64,000 nt of DNA, taken from Paenibacillus pedocola (GTDB lineage: Bacteria > Bacillota > Bacilli > Paenibacillales > Paenibacillaceae). The position numbers and the translations under genes are program-made. Shown here piece by piece: positions 24,016 to 33,035 of this stretch (positions within the stretch are counted from its first letter, which is position 1; each line of letters starts with the position of its first letter). The stretch is from contig NZ_CP134223.1 in NCBI RefSeq assembly GCF_031599675.1, positions 5,394,001 to 5,458,000 of the forward strand. The letters run 5' to 3'. The notes beneath the pieces were generated by a model that saw nothing but the letters and a program-made list of their open reading frames with translations, was not told the DNA's origin and ran no database searches.

Positions 24016-26088
24016 CTACCTTCCATTGGGCAGCGTCTGCCGCAGGTAGCAGGCAAGCTGGAGATGCAGCAGATGCTCCTGGCTGCTGAAGGACATGCCG
24101 AGGAGCTCTTCGATTTTCCGGATGCGCTGATACAAGGTATTGATATGGATATGAAGGGCCGAGGCGGTCTGTGAGGCAGAACCGCCACAGGCCATATAAG
24201 CAGTCAGGGTATCCTCAAGCATGGCTGCTTGCCCTTTGGCTGTCCGCAGCGGTTCGAATACTTCAGCAATAAAAGCCTCCAAATCCTCTGCAGGCTGCCG
24301 GATGAACAGCCGGTTAACGCCGATTTCGGCATAACGGATCGGAGCCAATTCCCCCCGTGTTTTCTGGTAGGCCAGTGCTTTGTCTGCTTCCTGATAGCTG
24401 GTGTTGACTGCATCCAGCCCCGCTCGGATTGAGCCCAGCCCGCCGAATAACTGCGTCCCGGCTTTCTTGCCCCAATCATTGATACAGGCAATCAGTTTAC
24501 GTTCCAATTGCCCTGCCACATAGGTTTCCGGCGAAATCAGCAGCAGCGTAATCCGGCGCTCACTGCCAAAGGCAACCGGCATCACCGCAAGTGTCATCTT
24601 ATCCCGCAGGAAAGAGATCAGCTGCAGCGACATCGTGCTGAGCGCCGAAGGGTCGGCCGGTTCCGGGAACTCCAGCAGCCCCACGGCAAGCCGGGTAGAA
24701 GGTCCAATCCCGATCTCGCCGGACTTTTCCCAGTACTCCCCTGATTCCTTGCTGAGCCGCAGATCATTGAAGAACTGCTGTGTCTTCTTAAAATAAAATT
24801 CAGCGAGCGACTGCTTCCGCATCAGCTCAAGCGCCAGGATAGAGCTCCCCTGCTCCAGAGCGATGAGCTGCAGCGCCTCAAGCGGACCCTCTGAGCGGAG
24901 CATCAGATAACCCAGACATTGCCTAGCTGAAGCAATCGGATAAAGATAATGAGATGGATGCTGACCTTCGCCGGGGACTACGGACAGGTAGTCCGGTGCA
25001 GTGAGGGACTGGTAAAGCTTCAGCAGCCGTTCCATGCTCCACTCCTTATCTGCTTCTGTCCGCCGTGGATACCATTCATTATCAATGAAATCCACGAAGG
25101 TCAGCGGCACGCCGATGACGCGCGACAGTTCGCCCACAATGGAGCCGACTCCTTTATTCTGCAGTGACAGCTTCATCAGGGAGGAGTGAATCTCATCCCG
25201 CCGGATCAGCGCCTTGTTCTGCTCGCTCAGATGTGCATACAGCTTTGCGTTGGTAATGGCGATCGATACCTGGTCTGCAAAGCTTTGCAGCAGCCGTACC
25301 TCCGCCTCGCCGAACAGGGGGATGGTCCCTTTTTGATAGAAGATCAGCACACATTCGGTCTGCCCCTCTACCTTAATCGGCACCGATATGATGGAACAGA
25401 CATTCTCAAAATGATAGGCCGTGTACAGATACCCCCTGTTCTCCTCGGACATATTGCCGACATCCTCTTCAAGAATGCGTATGTTGTTGTATAGCCGAGG
25501 CTCACCCCGCACATAGGTCTTGCCGATGATCCCCTCGCCCGGCTTCATCCTCATCCTGAGCATTTCTTCGCCCATTTCCCCGGCCCGGGCTTTGACCTTC
25601 AATGCATCGATTGCCGGATCGTAGCTCCACAGTACCCCGATGCTTTCATAAGGAATCACTGCAAGCGCACTCGCCAGGATGCGTTCCAGCAGTTCATTCA
25701 AATCCAGCAGTTGCGTAACGTCACGGATGCTGTTCATCATTTCGTTAAGAGCATGCTCATGTTTAGCGGCCATAAACTCGCTATAACAAGGATACAACAG
25801 AGAGGAGAGCGTCTCCATTTCCGCATCTGTCATCTCCCGTGCTCTAAAGATACGAAGAGCAATACATACATTATTATTATATGGAAGGTAAACTAACATA
25901 GATCCATCCGAATCCACCTCTGATTTCGGATGTCGAAAAGGCAGTTGTATATCCGGGTCGGGAGGAGCAGCCGGGCGGCCTCCAGTCTGATGAATGAGTC
26001 GCCACTCTGTCCAGTTACGGCTGATCCATACGGAAAACCCCTCGGTTTCCAGGTGTTTTCTTAACATATCCTCAATGAAATCCTGCAA
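24016..26088 (-). CDS. GAF-domain CdaR/PucR-type transcriptional regulator
   Basis: Large cytoplasmic regulator (690 aa from the chosen start). A GAF sensor domain lies at about residues 125-290 (ILASALAVIPYESIGVLWSY and EAEVRLLQSFADQVSIAITN). A CdaR-type GGDEF-like domain is at about 465-600, and a C-terminal PucR/CdaR helix-turn-helix is at about 620-685 (GGSASQTASALHIHINTLYQ). A TTG at 26106 opens the frame, but the TTG at 26088 follows GAGGTGG and was preferred. It is divergent from the MFS / M20D / serine dehydratase operon and is its probable activator. An 11-bp inverted repeat lies in the shared promoter region. The ligand of the GAF domain is unknown. Confidence 0.87.
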   Translation of the reverse strand: MQDFIEDMLRKHLETEGFSVWISRNWTEWRLIHQTGGRPAAPPDPDIQLPFRHPKSEVDSDGSMLVYLPYNNNVCIALRIFRAREMTDAEMETLSSLLYPCYSEFMAAKHEHALNEMMNSIRDVTQLLDLNELLERILASALAVIPYESIGVLWSYDPAIDALKVKARAGEMGEEMLRMRMKPGEGIIGKTYVRGEPRLYNNIRILEEDVGNMSEENRGYLYTAYHFENVCSIISVPIKVEGQTECVLIFYQKGTIPLFGEAEVRLLQSFADQVSIAITNAKLYAHLSEQNKALIRRDEIHSSLMKLSLQNKGVGSIVGELSRVIGVPLTFVDFIDNEWYPRRTEADKEWSMERLLKLYQSLTAPDYLSVVPGEGQHPSHYLYPIASARQCLGYLMLRSEGPLEALQLIALEQGSSILALELMRKQSLAEFYFKKTQQFFNDLRLSKESGEYWEKSGEIGIGPSTRLAVGLLEFPEPADPSALSTMSLQLISFLRDKMTLAVMPVAFGSERRITLLLISPETYVAGQLERKLIACINDWGKKAGTQLFGGLGSIRAGLDAVNTSYQEADKALAYQKTRGELAPIRYAEIGVNRLFIRQPAEDLEAFIAEVFEPLRTAKGQAAMLEDTLTAYMACGGSASQTASALHIHINTLYQRIRKIEELLGMSFSSQEHLLHLQLACYLRQTLPNGR

Positions 26089-26103
26089 TCTGCCCACCTC
26101 TGT

Positions 26104-26155
26104 CAATGTATGTTTTTATATCATGTTGAACTTTATTATATAAGAACATACATTG
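26104..26155. promoter_or_regulatory. Inverted repeat in the regulator / MFS divergent promoter
   Basis: Perfect 11-bp arms CAATGTATGTT (26104-26114) and AACATACATTG (26145-26155), 30 bases apart. A possible MFS-operon promoter follows: TTGCAA (26153-26158) and TAATTT (26176-26181), spacing 17. The right arm overlaps the -35 element. This is a candidate binding site for the CdaR-type regulator. Confidence 0.6.
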
Positions 26156-26230
26156 CAAAGAAACCCTTGATCCTGTAATTTTGTATATAACAACACAACA
26201 TAAATAACATTTGATGAGAAAGAAGGTAAC

Positions 26231-27466
26231 ATGATGTCGAAAGTGATCCAAAGCAAGTACTTCAAGCACATTGTTCTGGCCCTGTTATTTCTCGGTTGGT
26301 GCCTCGGAAATCTGGACCGCTTCGTCATCAATTATGCCGTAGTCAGCATTTCTGAGGATTTGGGACTTAGTGCTTCTTCGCAAGGGATTATTCTCAGCAG
26401 CTTTTTCCTCGGATATGCGATTATGCAAATTCCCGGCGGCGCCCTTGCGGACCGGTTCGGCTACCGCAAAGTCATCCTGTTCTCCCTGTTCTCCTGGTCA
26501 GTCTTCACAATGATTACCGGGTCGGCCTGGTCCCTGATTTCTCTCGTGTTAGTCCGGTTTCTGTTCGGTATCGGTGAGGGCGGCTTCTTCCCCTCCGGCT
26601 CGAAGGCTATTGCTGTCAACTTCCCCGTCCACCAGCGCAGCAGTGCCATGTCTGTAATGCTGGCTTCCGGCGCCATTATGGGCGTTGTCACGCCGCTTGT
26701 TTCCGGCTTCGCTCTGGAATCTATCGGCTGGCGGACTCTGTTCCACATTTTCGGCATCATCGGCCTTGTCATTACCGTCCTGATGTTTTTCTTCCTTAAA
26801 GAACCCGCCCGCACTCCCGTACAGATCTCTTCACCCGCAGCCAAAAAGAATGCTTCCTTAAAAACAGTACTGAAAAGCCCAATCATCTGGGGTCTGTTCC
26901 TCAGCTATTTCAGCATCTATGCCGTCAATTGGGGGCTGTCCTCTTGGATGCCTACGTACATGGTCAACGTCCGCGGCCTGAATCTGAAGGAAATGGGCAT
27001 GCTTTCGGCCATTCCGGGCCTCATCGGCATCGTTACCATGCTGCTGGGCGGCTATGTGATGGACCGCATCCCTGCGGGCAAAGACCGTAAGATCTCCGCC
27101 GTTTTCGGACTTATCGTTGCCGTTGCCTTGTACCTGATGAGTACAGCGGAGAGCATCGCCCTATTCATTACCTATGAGACGATTATCCGAATCGCAGCAG
27201 GCTTCGTGTCTACGCTGATTATTTCTAAATCCGTGAAATCAATGCCCGAAACCGTTGCGGCAACTGCCAGCGGGTTCGTCAACACGGGTGCCCAGCTTGC
27301 GGGCTTCCTGACACCCATGCTGATCGGTTTTCTGGTCGATGCCTCCGGCGGTTCGTATACCTCAGCCTTCACGATGCTGATTGGGTTCGCCGTTATTTGT
27401 TCCGCATCACTCCTGTTGGGCCGCCGTACCCAGCCAGACCTGCCTGCTGATCCCCAAACGACCTGA
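26231..27466 (+). CDS. MFS transporter (anion/cation symporter-like)
   Basis: Twelve-helix major facilitator carrier (411 aa). The N-terminal NLDRFVINYAV and the loop 2-3 motif GGALADRFGYRK (MFS motif A) are diagnostic, and the overall pattern resembles the anion:cation symporter family used for organic acids and sugar acids. AGAAGG precedes the first of two adjacent ATG codons. It heads an operon with an M20D amidohydrolase and both subunits of L-serine dehydratase, so its cargo is probably the amidohydrolase substrate or a related amide. Exact substrate specificity cannot be read from sequence. Confidence 0.9.
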   Translation: MMSKVIQSKYFKHIVLALLFLGWCLGNLDRFVINYAVVSISEDLGLSASSQGIILSSFFLGYAIMQIPGGALADRFGYRKVILFSLFSWSVFTMITGSAWSLISLVLVRFLFGIGEGGFFPSGSKAIAVNFPVHQRSSAMSVMLASGAIMGVVTPLVSGFALESIGWRTLFHIFGIIGLVITVLMFFFLKEPARTPVQISSPAAKKNASLKTVLKSPIIWGLFLSYFSIYAVNWGLSSWMPTYMVNVRGLNLKEMGMLSAIPGLIGIVTMLLGGYVMDRIPAGKDRKISAVFGLIVAVALYLMSTAESIALFITYETIIRIAAGFVSTLIISKSVKSMPETVAATASGFVNTGAQLAGFLTPMLIGFLVDASGGSYTSAFTMLIGFAVICSASLLLGRRTQPDLPADPQTT

Positions 27467-27511
27467 TCCGTTACGCCTACCCAATACTACGAAAATGAGG
27501 TGCCTTCATTT

Positions 27512-28975
27512 ATGAATATGACCATCGATCTAACCCGTTTTGTATCCGAAGTCATTGAAGCTAAAAAAGAATCGTTTACTTCCGCCAGCGACCAAATCTG
27601 GGGGTTCGCAGAAACCCGCTTTGATGAGTACCAGTCAGCCGGTGTATTAATCCGGGCACTGGAGGCCGAAGGCTTCAGTATTGAAAAAGAAGTAGCCGGC
27701 CTGACGACCGGTTTCATCGCCTCCTACCGCACAGGTTCCGGCGGACCCGTCATCGCGCTGCTTGGCGAATACGACGCGCTGGCAGACCTCAGCCAGGAAG
27801 CCGGGCTCAGTGAATACCGCCCTGTTCAGCCGCGCGGCAACGGCCACGGCTGCGGCCATAATCTTCTGGGCGTAGGCGCCCTCGCTGCCGCTGTGGCGGT
27901 CAAGGATTATATGGCTGATCATCCGGAGGCTGCCGGGGAAGTCCGCTTCTACGGCTGTCCCGCTGAGGAGAGCGGCTATGGCAAGACCTATCTGGCCCGC
28001 GAGGGCTACTTCAAAGACGTGGACGCTGCATTCTCCTGGCATCCGCATGCGATGAATGCCGTGATGCACGGCAGCTCGAATGCAGTGATTCACGCCTCGT
28101 TCTCTTTCAAGGGCATCAGCGCCCACGCTGCTGCCGCCCCGCATTTGGGCCGCAGCGCGCTGGACGCCGTGGAGCTGATGAACATCGGCGCCAATTATAT
28201 GCGTGAGCATATGCTCGACCAGGCCCGCCTTCATTATGCCATCACGAACTCCGGCGGCTTCGCCCCCAATGTCGTACAGGCCGATGCCGAGGTGACCTAT
28301 CTGGTACGGGCGCCGAAATCAGCACAGGTCCGGGATCTGTTCGCACGGCTGGTCAAGGTCGCCGAAGGCGCTGCGCTGATGACCGGCACACAAATGCAGT
28401 ACCGCTATGAGGGAGCCTGCGCCAACCTGATCCCCAATAGTACGCTGGAACGGGTATTGTTTAAACATCTTAGCGCTTTGGGCGCTCCTGCTTACGAAGA
28501 TGAAGAGTATGCTTATGCCAAAGCGATTTACGAGACACTGCCGGAGAGCAACAAGCAGGAGGCTGCGGCGATGGCCGGCCCTAAACTGGCACCTCTGCTT
28601 GCCGAACGGCCGCTGACAGGCTTCGTCGTTCCTTATTCGGACGAGAAGGAAATGTTTATGGGCGGCTCGACCGATGTCGCCGACGTAAGCTGGAACGTGC
28701 CTACCGCCCAATGCGGAGCAACCACTATGGCCTTCGGAACCCCGCTCCATGCCTGGCAGACGGTAGCCCAGGGCAAAACGTCCTACGCCCACAAAGGGAT
28801 GCTTTTTGCAGCCAAGGCCATGGCCGCGGCGGCCATCGAGACACTGCTGCAGCCGGAGCTCGTGGAGAAGGCGCAAGCCGAACTGAAAGAGCGGCTGGGC
28901 GGCGAAGCCTACGATTGCCTCGTCCCGCCGGATGTGCACCCTCCGAAGGCAGGAGCGGCTGAGCTTGCGATTTAA
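27512..28975 (+). CDS. M20D amidohydrolase (AbgB-like)
   Basis: Zinc-type amidohydrolase (487 aa) of the M20D/AbgB branch, whose members cleave amide-linked amino acid conjugates such as p-aminobenzoyl-glutamate. The metal-site segments are visible: NGHGCGHNLLGVGALAAA, CPAEESGYGK, WHPHAMN, and GGSTDVADVSW with the late His in YAHKGM. The GTG at 27500 is possible, but the ATG at 27512 has GAGGTG at better spacing. There is no signal peptide, so it acts in the cytoplasm. Its last 11 bases overlap the TTG start of sdaAB. That coupling suggests the released amino acid is serine; this is inference. Confidence 0.9.
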   Translation: MNMTIDLTRFVSEVIEAKKESFTSASDQIWGFAETRFDEYQSAGVLIRALEAEGFSIEKEVAGLTTGFIASYRTGSGGPVIALLGEYDALADLSQEAGLSEYRPVQPRGNGHGCGHNLLGVGALAAAVAVKDYMADHPEAAGEVRFYGCPAEESGYGKTYLAREGYFKDVDAAFSWHPHAMNAVMHGSSNAVIHASFSFKGISAHAAAAPHLGRSALDAVELMNIGANYMREHMLDQARLHYAITNSGGFAPNVVQADAEVTYLVRAPKSAQVRDLFARLVKVAEGAALMTGTQMQYRYEGACANLIPNSTLERVLFKHLSALGAPAYEDEEYAYAKAIYETLPESNKQEAAAMAGPKLAPLLAERPLTGFVVPYSDEKEMFMGGSTDVADVSWNVPTAQCGATTMAFGTPLHAWQTVAQGKTSYAHKGMLFAAKAMAAAAIETLLQPELVEKAQAELKERLGGEAYDCLVPPDVHPPKAGAAELAI

Positions 28976-29633
28976 GGATGTATTCTCAATTATCGGCCCG
29001 GCGATGGTCGGTCCTTCCAGCTCCCATACCGCGGGGGCTGCGCGGATCGGACGCGTAGCCCGGCTGATGTTCGGGGAATGCCCGGGTTTCGCGCAAATTC
29101 AGCTGTACGGTTCCTTCGCCGCCACCTACCGCGGCCACGGAACAGATACAGCCCTTGTGGGCGGCCTGCTAAATATGGCAACCGACGACCCCCGGCTGCC
29201 TGAAGCCTTTGCCCATGCCGAAGCAGCCGGAATGACGGTCACCATCGAGCCGGGCAAAGGGCTGTATCCTCACCCTAACACAGCCGAATTGTCGCTGGTC
29301 AGTCCCTCCGGGAACCGCACACTGCAGCTGACCGGAACCTCAATCGGAGGAGGTAATATTGAGATCGTCCGTATCAACGGCTTCACCCTCAAGCTGACGG
29401 CAGCCTATCCGACCCTTATCATCCGCCACTATGACGAGCCCGGCGTCATCGCCGTAGTCACCGGACTGCTGATGGGCAGCGGGATCAATATTGCCCATAT
29501 GACAGTTGACCGCCGGAGCAGACGCGGCGAGGCGATGATGGTCATGGAATGTGACGGGATGATTGACAAAGATATGGCAGAGCGGATTTCATGGCTGCCC
29601 GGAGTACAGGAAGTCAATTTGTTAAAGCTGTAA
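28965..29633 (+). CDS. sdaAB: L-serine dehydratase beta subunit
   Basis: Beta subunit (222 aa) of the iron-sulfur L-serine dehydratase that converts L-serine to pyruvate and ammonia. The N-terminus (RFKDVFSIIGPAMVGPSSSH) is the conserved family start, with a C-terminal ACT domain (IIRHYDEPGVIAVVTGLLMG, about residues 150-220). The longer frame from 28932 has no homology-like sequence before residue 12. The TTG at 28965 follows AGGAG and yields the normal family length (B. subtilis about 220 aa), so it was chosen. It overlaps the amidohydrolase gene by 11 bases, giving translational coupling. SdaAA follows 42 bases later. Confidence 0.93.
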   Translation: MRFKDVFSIIGPAMVGPSSSHTAGAARIGRVARLMFGECPGFAQIQLYGSFAATYRGHGTDTALVGGLLNMATDDPRLPEAFAHAEAAGMTVTIEPGKGLYPHPNTAELSLVSPSGNRTLQLTGTSIGGGNIEIVRINGFTLKLTAAYPTLIIRHYDEPGVIAVVTGLLMGSGINIAHMTVDRRSRRGEAMMVMECDGMIDKDMAERISWLPGVQEVNLLKL

Positions 29634-29675
29634 GGGAGGTTTCCTTCATCATCTCAAGCCAAAAGGAGCGTCATC

Positions 29676-30551
29676 ATGAATTTCCGAACATTGAAAGAGC
29701 TTGCCGAATTGGCGGAAGCCCGCTCCAGCACACTGGGCCTGCTGATGCTGGACGAACAGTGCAAGGAGTCGGGTGAAGACAGGGATACCGTGTTTCAGAA
29801 GATGGCTGACTATTATCAGATTATGAAAGACGCTGTGAAACAGGGAATCCGGACAGATACAACGTCCAAAAGCGGTCTGACTGGCGGCGATGCACGCCGG
29901 ATGATGACTTACCAGGAAGAATCCCCATCTCTTTTGGGAGAACACGCCAGCCTGGCCATGACCTATGCGCTGGCTGTATCGGAAGTAAATGCATCAATGG
30001 GCCGGATCATCGCAACGCCAACCGCCGGGTCCTGCGGAATCATCCCCGGCGTGCTGATCAGCAGCCAGGAGCGGTTTGGCTGGAGCGACGAGCAAATGGT
30101 GCACGGGCTGTTCGCCTCTGGAGCCATCGGGTACGTTATTGCCAACAACTCCTTCATCTCCGGTGCGGAGGGCGGATGCCAGGCGGAAGTCGGCTCAGCC
30201 ATCGGCATGGCGGCAGGAGCGCTGGTGGATATCCGCGGCGGCACTCCGGCCCAGGCCATCCACGCCGTTGGCCTGGCCCTGAAGAACACGCTGGGCCTCA
30301 TCTGTGATCCCGTTGCCGGGCTGGTCGAGATTCCTTGCATCGTCCGCAACGGATTCGGGTCGATTACCGCCCTCGGAGCGGCTGACATGGCGCTCGCCGG
30401 AGTCCGCAGCATTATCCCTTCCGATGAGGTTGTTCAGGTTATGCTTGAGGTGGGATCGGCCATGCCCGAATCGCTGCGCGAGACGGCAGGCGGTGGGCTG
30501 GCACAGACTCCGACCGGCCGCCAGATCACGCGTGATTTGCTGCAGCGCTAA
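29676..30551 (+). CDS. sdaAA: L-serine dehydratase alpha subunit
   Basis: Catalytic subunit (291 aa) carrying the 4Fe-4S cluster. Cysteines expected to ligate the cluster are seen in PTAGSCGIIPG, GGCQAEVGSA and LICDPVAGLVEIPC. The protein binds serine and eliminates the hydroxyl group to give pyruvate. AAAGGAG lies before the ATG. It is the last gene of the four-gene operon and is followed by a terminator. Normal length, no sign of damage. Serine dehydratases are usually stand-alone in Bacillus, so the link to an amidohydrolase and a transporter is the notable point. Confidence 0.95.
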   Translation: MNFRTLKELAELAEARSSTLGLLMLDEQCKESGEDRDTVFQKMADYYQIMKDAVKQGIRTDTTSKSGLTGGDARRMMTYQEESPSLLGEHASLAMTYALAVSEVNASMGRIIATPTAGSCGIIPGVLISSQERFGWSDEQMVHGLFASGAIGYVIANNSFISGAEGGCQAEVGSAIGMAAGALVDIRGGTPAQAIHAVGLALKNTLGLICDPVAGLVEIPCIVRNGFGSITALGAADMALAGVRSIIPSDEVVQVMLEVGSAMPESLRETAGGGLAQTPTGRQITRDLLQR

Positions 30552-30568
30552 AGACGAAGCAGCATAAC

Positions 30569-30611
30569 AAAGACCGCAAGCCACCGGTAATCCGGATGCC
30601 TGCGGTCTTTT
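30569..30611 (+). terminator. Terminator of the serine dehydratase operon
   Basis: AAAGACCGCA pairs with TGCGGTCTTT, around a CCGG inner stem, and TTTTGATTT follows. It is 18 bases past the sdaAA stop codon and lies between convergent genes, so it may also serve kimA. Confidence 0.85.
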
Positions 30612-30624
30612 GATTTAACAGCGT

Positions 30625-32451
30625 TTATTTTTTCAAATGATAGGGAACGGTAGTAATAATTACATTTCTGCGGTACAGCAGATGGGCGCGGATCAGCAGG
30701 CTGGACTGGTTATGGAGAATGTTATGCCAGCCCTTCTTGGGTATGAACTGCGGTACGATTACAGTCACCTGATAATTGGACTCACTTGCCTTGCGCTGAA
30801 CCGTATCGATAAACTTGGTCAGCGGATGGATGATGCTGCGGTAAGGCGAATACAGCGTCACCAGCCTGATCTCGGGGTGGAACTTCTTCCACTTCTCTTC
30901 AAATATATTCTCATCATCCCGTTCAAACGGGACATGGACAGCAATAATCTGATCGGCGGACAATGATTGCGCGTAGCGCAGTGAGTTCTCCACCACATGG
31001 GTAATCCCGGCAACAGGCAGGATGATAATATTGCCTTCAATCGCTAGAGGATCTTCTTCACAGGTTGAAATCCGCAGCTGGTCAGCCACCGCCTCGTAAT
31101 GCTTGCGGATCCGGTAAAAGAGCAGGATAATCAGCGGCAGGAAAACCAGCACCGGCCACACCTGCGGGAATTTGGTCAGGAAGAACATGATGGTGACGAT
31201 GAAGCTGATTAATGCGCCAGTCGTGTTGATAATCAGCTTGCTGACCCAGCCTTCCGGCTTCTGGCGGATCCATTTAATCATCATGCCGGTTTGGGACAGC
31301 GTAAAGGGGATGAATACCCCTACCGCATACAGCGGAATCAGATGCTCAGTACGCCCCTTGAAGGCGATGATCAGAATAATCGAGAGGATTCCGAGGCTGA
31401 GTATACCGTTCGAATACCCGAGCCGGTCACCGCGGACCGTGAACATTCTCGGGATAAATTTATCCTTGGCCAGATTGACCGCCAGCAGCGGAAATGCGGA
31501 ATACCCCGTATTCGCCGCCAAGATCAGAATCAGAGCCGTGGTCCCTTGGACAAAGAAATACATGAAGTTCCGCCCAAAGACCTGTTCAGCAATCTCAGAA
31601 ACGACGGTAACTTTTTCATTCGGCGTTATGCCATAGTAATATGCTAAGAGCACAATTCCTGAAAATAACAAAGCCAGCAGTACACCCATAGCAGCGAGCG
31701 TTTTGGCCGCATTGTTCGGCGCCGGTGCCTTGAAATTGGGAATGGCATTGGAAATTGCCTCGACCCCGGTCAAGGCCGAGCTGCCCGACGAGAACGCTTT
31801 TAGCAGCAGAAACAGGCTGATCCCTGCTACCGGTGTGCCTATAGGGGTATGAAGATCTGCCGGTACGTCTCCGGACACAATCCGGAACAGGCCCATTCCG
31901 AGCATTACAAAGATTGCAAGCACAAACAGATACACCGGATAGGCCAGGAATGATGCAGACTCCGTAACCCCCCGTAAATTCAGGGTCGTTATCAGCAGAA
32001 CAAATATGACAGCGATAATTACATTGTACGAATGCAGGCTGGGAAAAGCTGAAGTAATCGCATCCGTACCGGCAGATACACTTACGGCAACCGTTAGTAT
32101 ATAGTCCACGAGCAGTGAGCCGCCGGCCACCAGACCGGGATATTTGCCCAGGTTCTCTTTGGATACAACGTAAGCTCCCCCGCCATGAGGGTAAGCAAAA
32201 ATAATTTGCCGGTAAGATAAAATCAGGGCCGTCAGCAGTACAAGAACTCCAATGGCTATAGGAATCGAATACCAGAACGCTGCCGTGCTGAGCGTAATCA
32301 GAACCAGCAGAATCTGCTCAGGACCATAAGCAACAGAGGATAATGCATCTGATGATAGAATGGCTAGCGCTTTTGTTTTGTTTAGTTTCTGGTCGCCCAA
32401 TTGATCTGATTTCAGCGGCCGTCCAATCAGGAATCTTTTTACCGAAATCAT
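30625..32451 (-). CDS. kimA: KimA-type high-affinity potassium importer
   Basis: APC-superfamily K+ importer (608 aa). Near-colinear similarity to B. subtilis KimA (YdaO) runs along the whole chain: KRFLIGRPLKSDQ, LSSDALSSVAYGPEQILL, IFAYPHGGGAYVVSKENLG, LKAFSSGSSALTGVEAISNA and the cytoplasmic C-terminal domain ending TTVPYHLKK. About twelve membrane helices are followed by a ~150-residue cytosolic domain that binds c-di-AMP in the family. The GTG at 32463 opens the frame, but the ATG at 32451 has GTGAGG at proper distance and aligns with the B. subtilis start. A MarR gene lies upstream in the same orientation. No ydaO riboswitch fits the short leader. Confidence 0.93.
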   Translation of the reverse strand: MISVKRFLIGRPLKSDQLGDQKLNKTKALAILSSDALSSVAYGPEQILLVLITLSTAAFWYSIPIAIGVLVLLTALILSYRQIIFAYPHGGGAYVVSKENLGKYPGLVAGGSLLVDYILTVAVSVSAGTDAITSAFPSLHSYNVIIAVIFVLLITTLNLRGVTESASFLAYPVYLFVLAIFVMLGMGLFRIVSGDVPADLHTPIGTPVAGISLFLLLKAFSSGSSALTGVEAISNAIPNFKAPAPNNAAKTLAAMGVLLALLFSGIVLLAYYYGITPNEKVTVVSEIAEQVFGRNFMYFFVQGTTALILILAANTGYSAFPLLAVNLAKDKFIPRMFTVRGDRLGYSNGILSLGILSIILIIAFKGRTEHLIPLYAVGVFIPFTLSQTGMMIKWIRQKPEGWVSKLIINTTGALISFIVTIMFFLTKFPQVWPVLVFLPLIILLFYRIRKHYEAVADQLRISTCEEDPLAIEGNIIILPVAGITHVVENSLRYAQSLSADQIIAVHVPFERDDENIFEEKWKKFHPEIRLVTLYSPYRSIIHPLTKFIDTVQRKASESNYQVTVIVPQFIPKKGWHNILHNQSSLLIRAHLLYRRNVIITTVPYHLKK

Positions 32452-32518
32452 CATCTGCCTCACCCGACTTTTTTTAAAGTTATATTACCCAGAAAAGTAT
32501 TGATTAAATTCAATCCAT

Positions 32519-32547
32519 AATATACATTTCACCAACCGATTGCGCAA
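32519..32547 (-). promoter_or_regulatory. Putative promoter of kimA
   Basis: -35 TTGCGC (32542-32547) and -10 TATATT (32519-32524) with 17-base spacing on the minus strand. The resulting leader to the start codon is only about 60 bases. Confidence 0.55.
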
Positions 32548-32567
32548 CAGATTTAATTTGGGGCAAC

Positions 32568-32984
32568 TTAAAGCCAGTCCTCGGCAAGCAGCTGTTTCAG
32601 CAGCTGCACCTGCTCCGAGCCGATCCGCGCAGCTATTTCCTGCTCAATCCCCTGCTTGATCTCCAGCATCCTCCGGCACATTTCGATTCCTTTTGACGTC
32701 AGTACGATATATTTATCACGGCTGTTCCCCTCCACCTGAACGGTCTTCACATAACCCTCGTCCAGCAGCACATTGATTGATTTTTGTGCTCCCTGGCGGG
32801 AAATACTGATCTGCCGGCTGATTTCTGAGATGGACAGCCTGCCGTGCAGCTCCAGCTTCGCCAGGATATGCGTTTCAGTGTGATTCAGCGGATCACCGCT
32901 TAGTCTGGTTACTTGTTCCCGCAATACCTTATGTTTCTCACTAACCAGATCGATCAGATTTAAATCGCGGATATAATCCTTCAT
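32568..32984 (-). CDS. MarR family transcriptional regulator
   Basis: Winged-helix repressor (138 aa). The DNA-binding region is SISEISRQISISRQGAQKSI followed by the wing VKTVQVEGNSRDKYIVLTSKG. The frame is open to a TTG at 33011, but the ATG at 32984 follows AGGAGG with ideal spacing. It is divergent from a DUF2798 membrane protein gene. The gap holds a perfect 27-bp palindrome overlapping that gene's -35 element, so it most likely represses that gene and perhaps itself. kimA lies 116 bases downstream in the same direction with its own likely promoter. The inducer is unknown. Confidence 0.9.
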   Translation of the reverse strand: MKDYIRDLNLIDLVSEKHKVLREQVTRLSGDPLNHTETHILAKLELHGRLSISEISRQISISRQGAQKSINVLLDEGYVKTVQVEGNSRDKYIVLTSKGIEMCRRMLEIKQGIEQEIAARIGSEQVQLLKQLLAEDWL

Positions 32985-33035
32985 GTATAGGTCCTCCTGT
33001 AATAGATGCAAAATTAAGTTTGAATGATCGCTTTC

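Noticed and set aside
32464..32567. A possible ydaO (c-di-AMP) riboswitch upstream of kimA
   Set aside because: The gap is about 100 bases, AT-rich and lacks the long multi-helix structure of that riboswitch.
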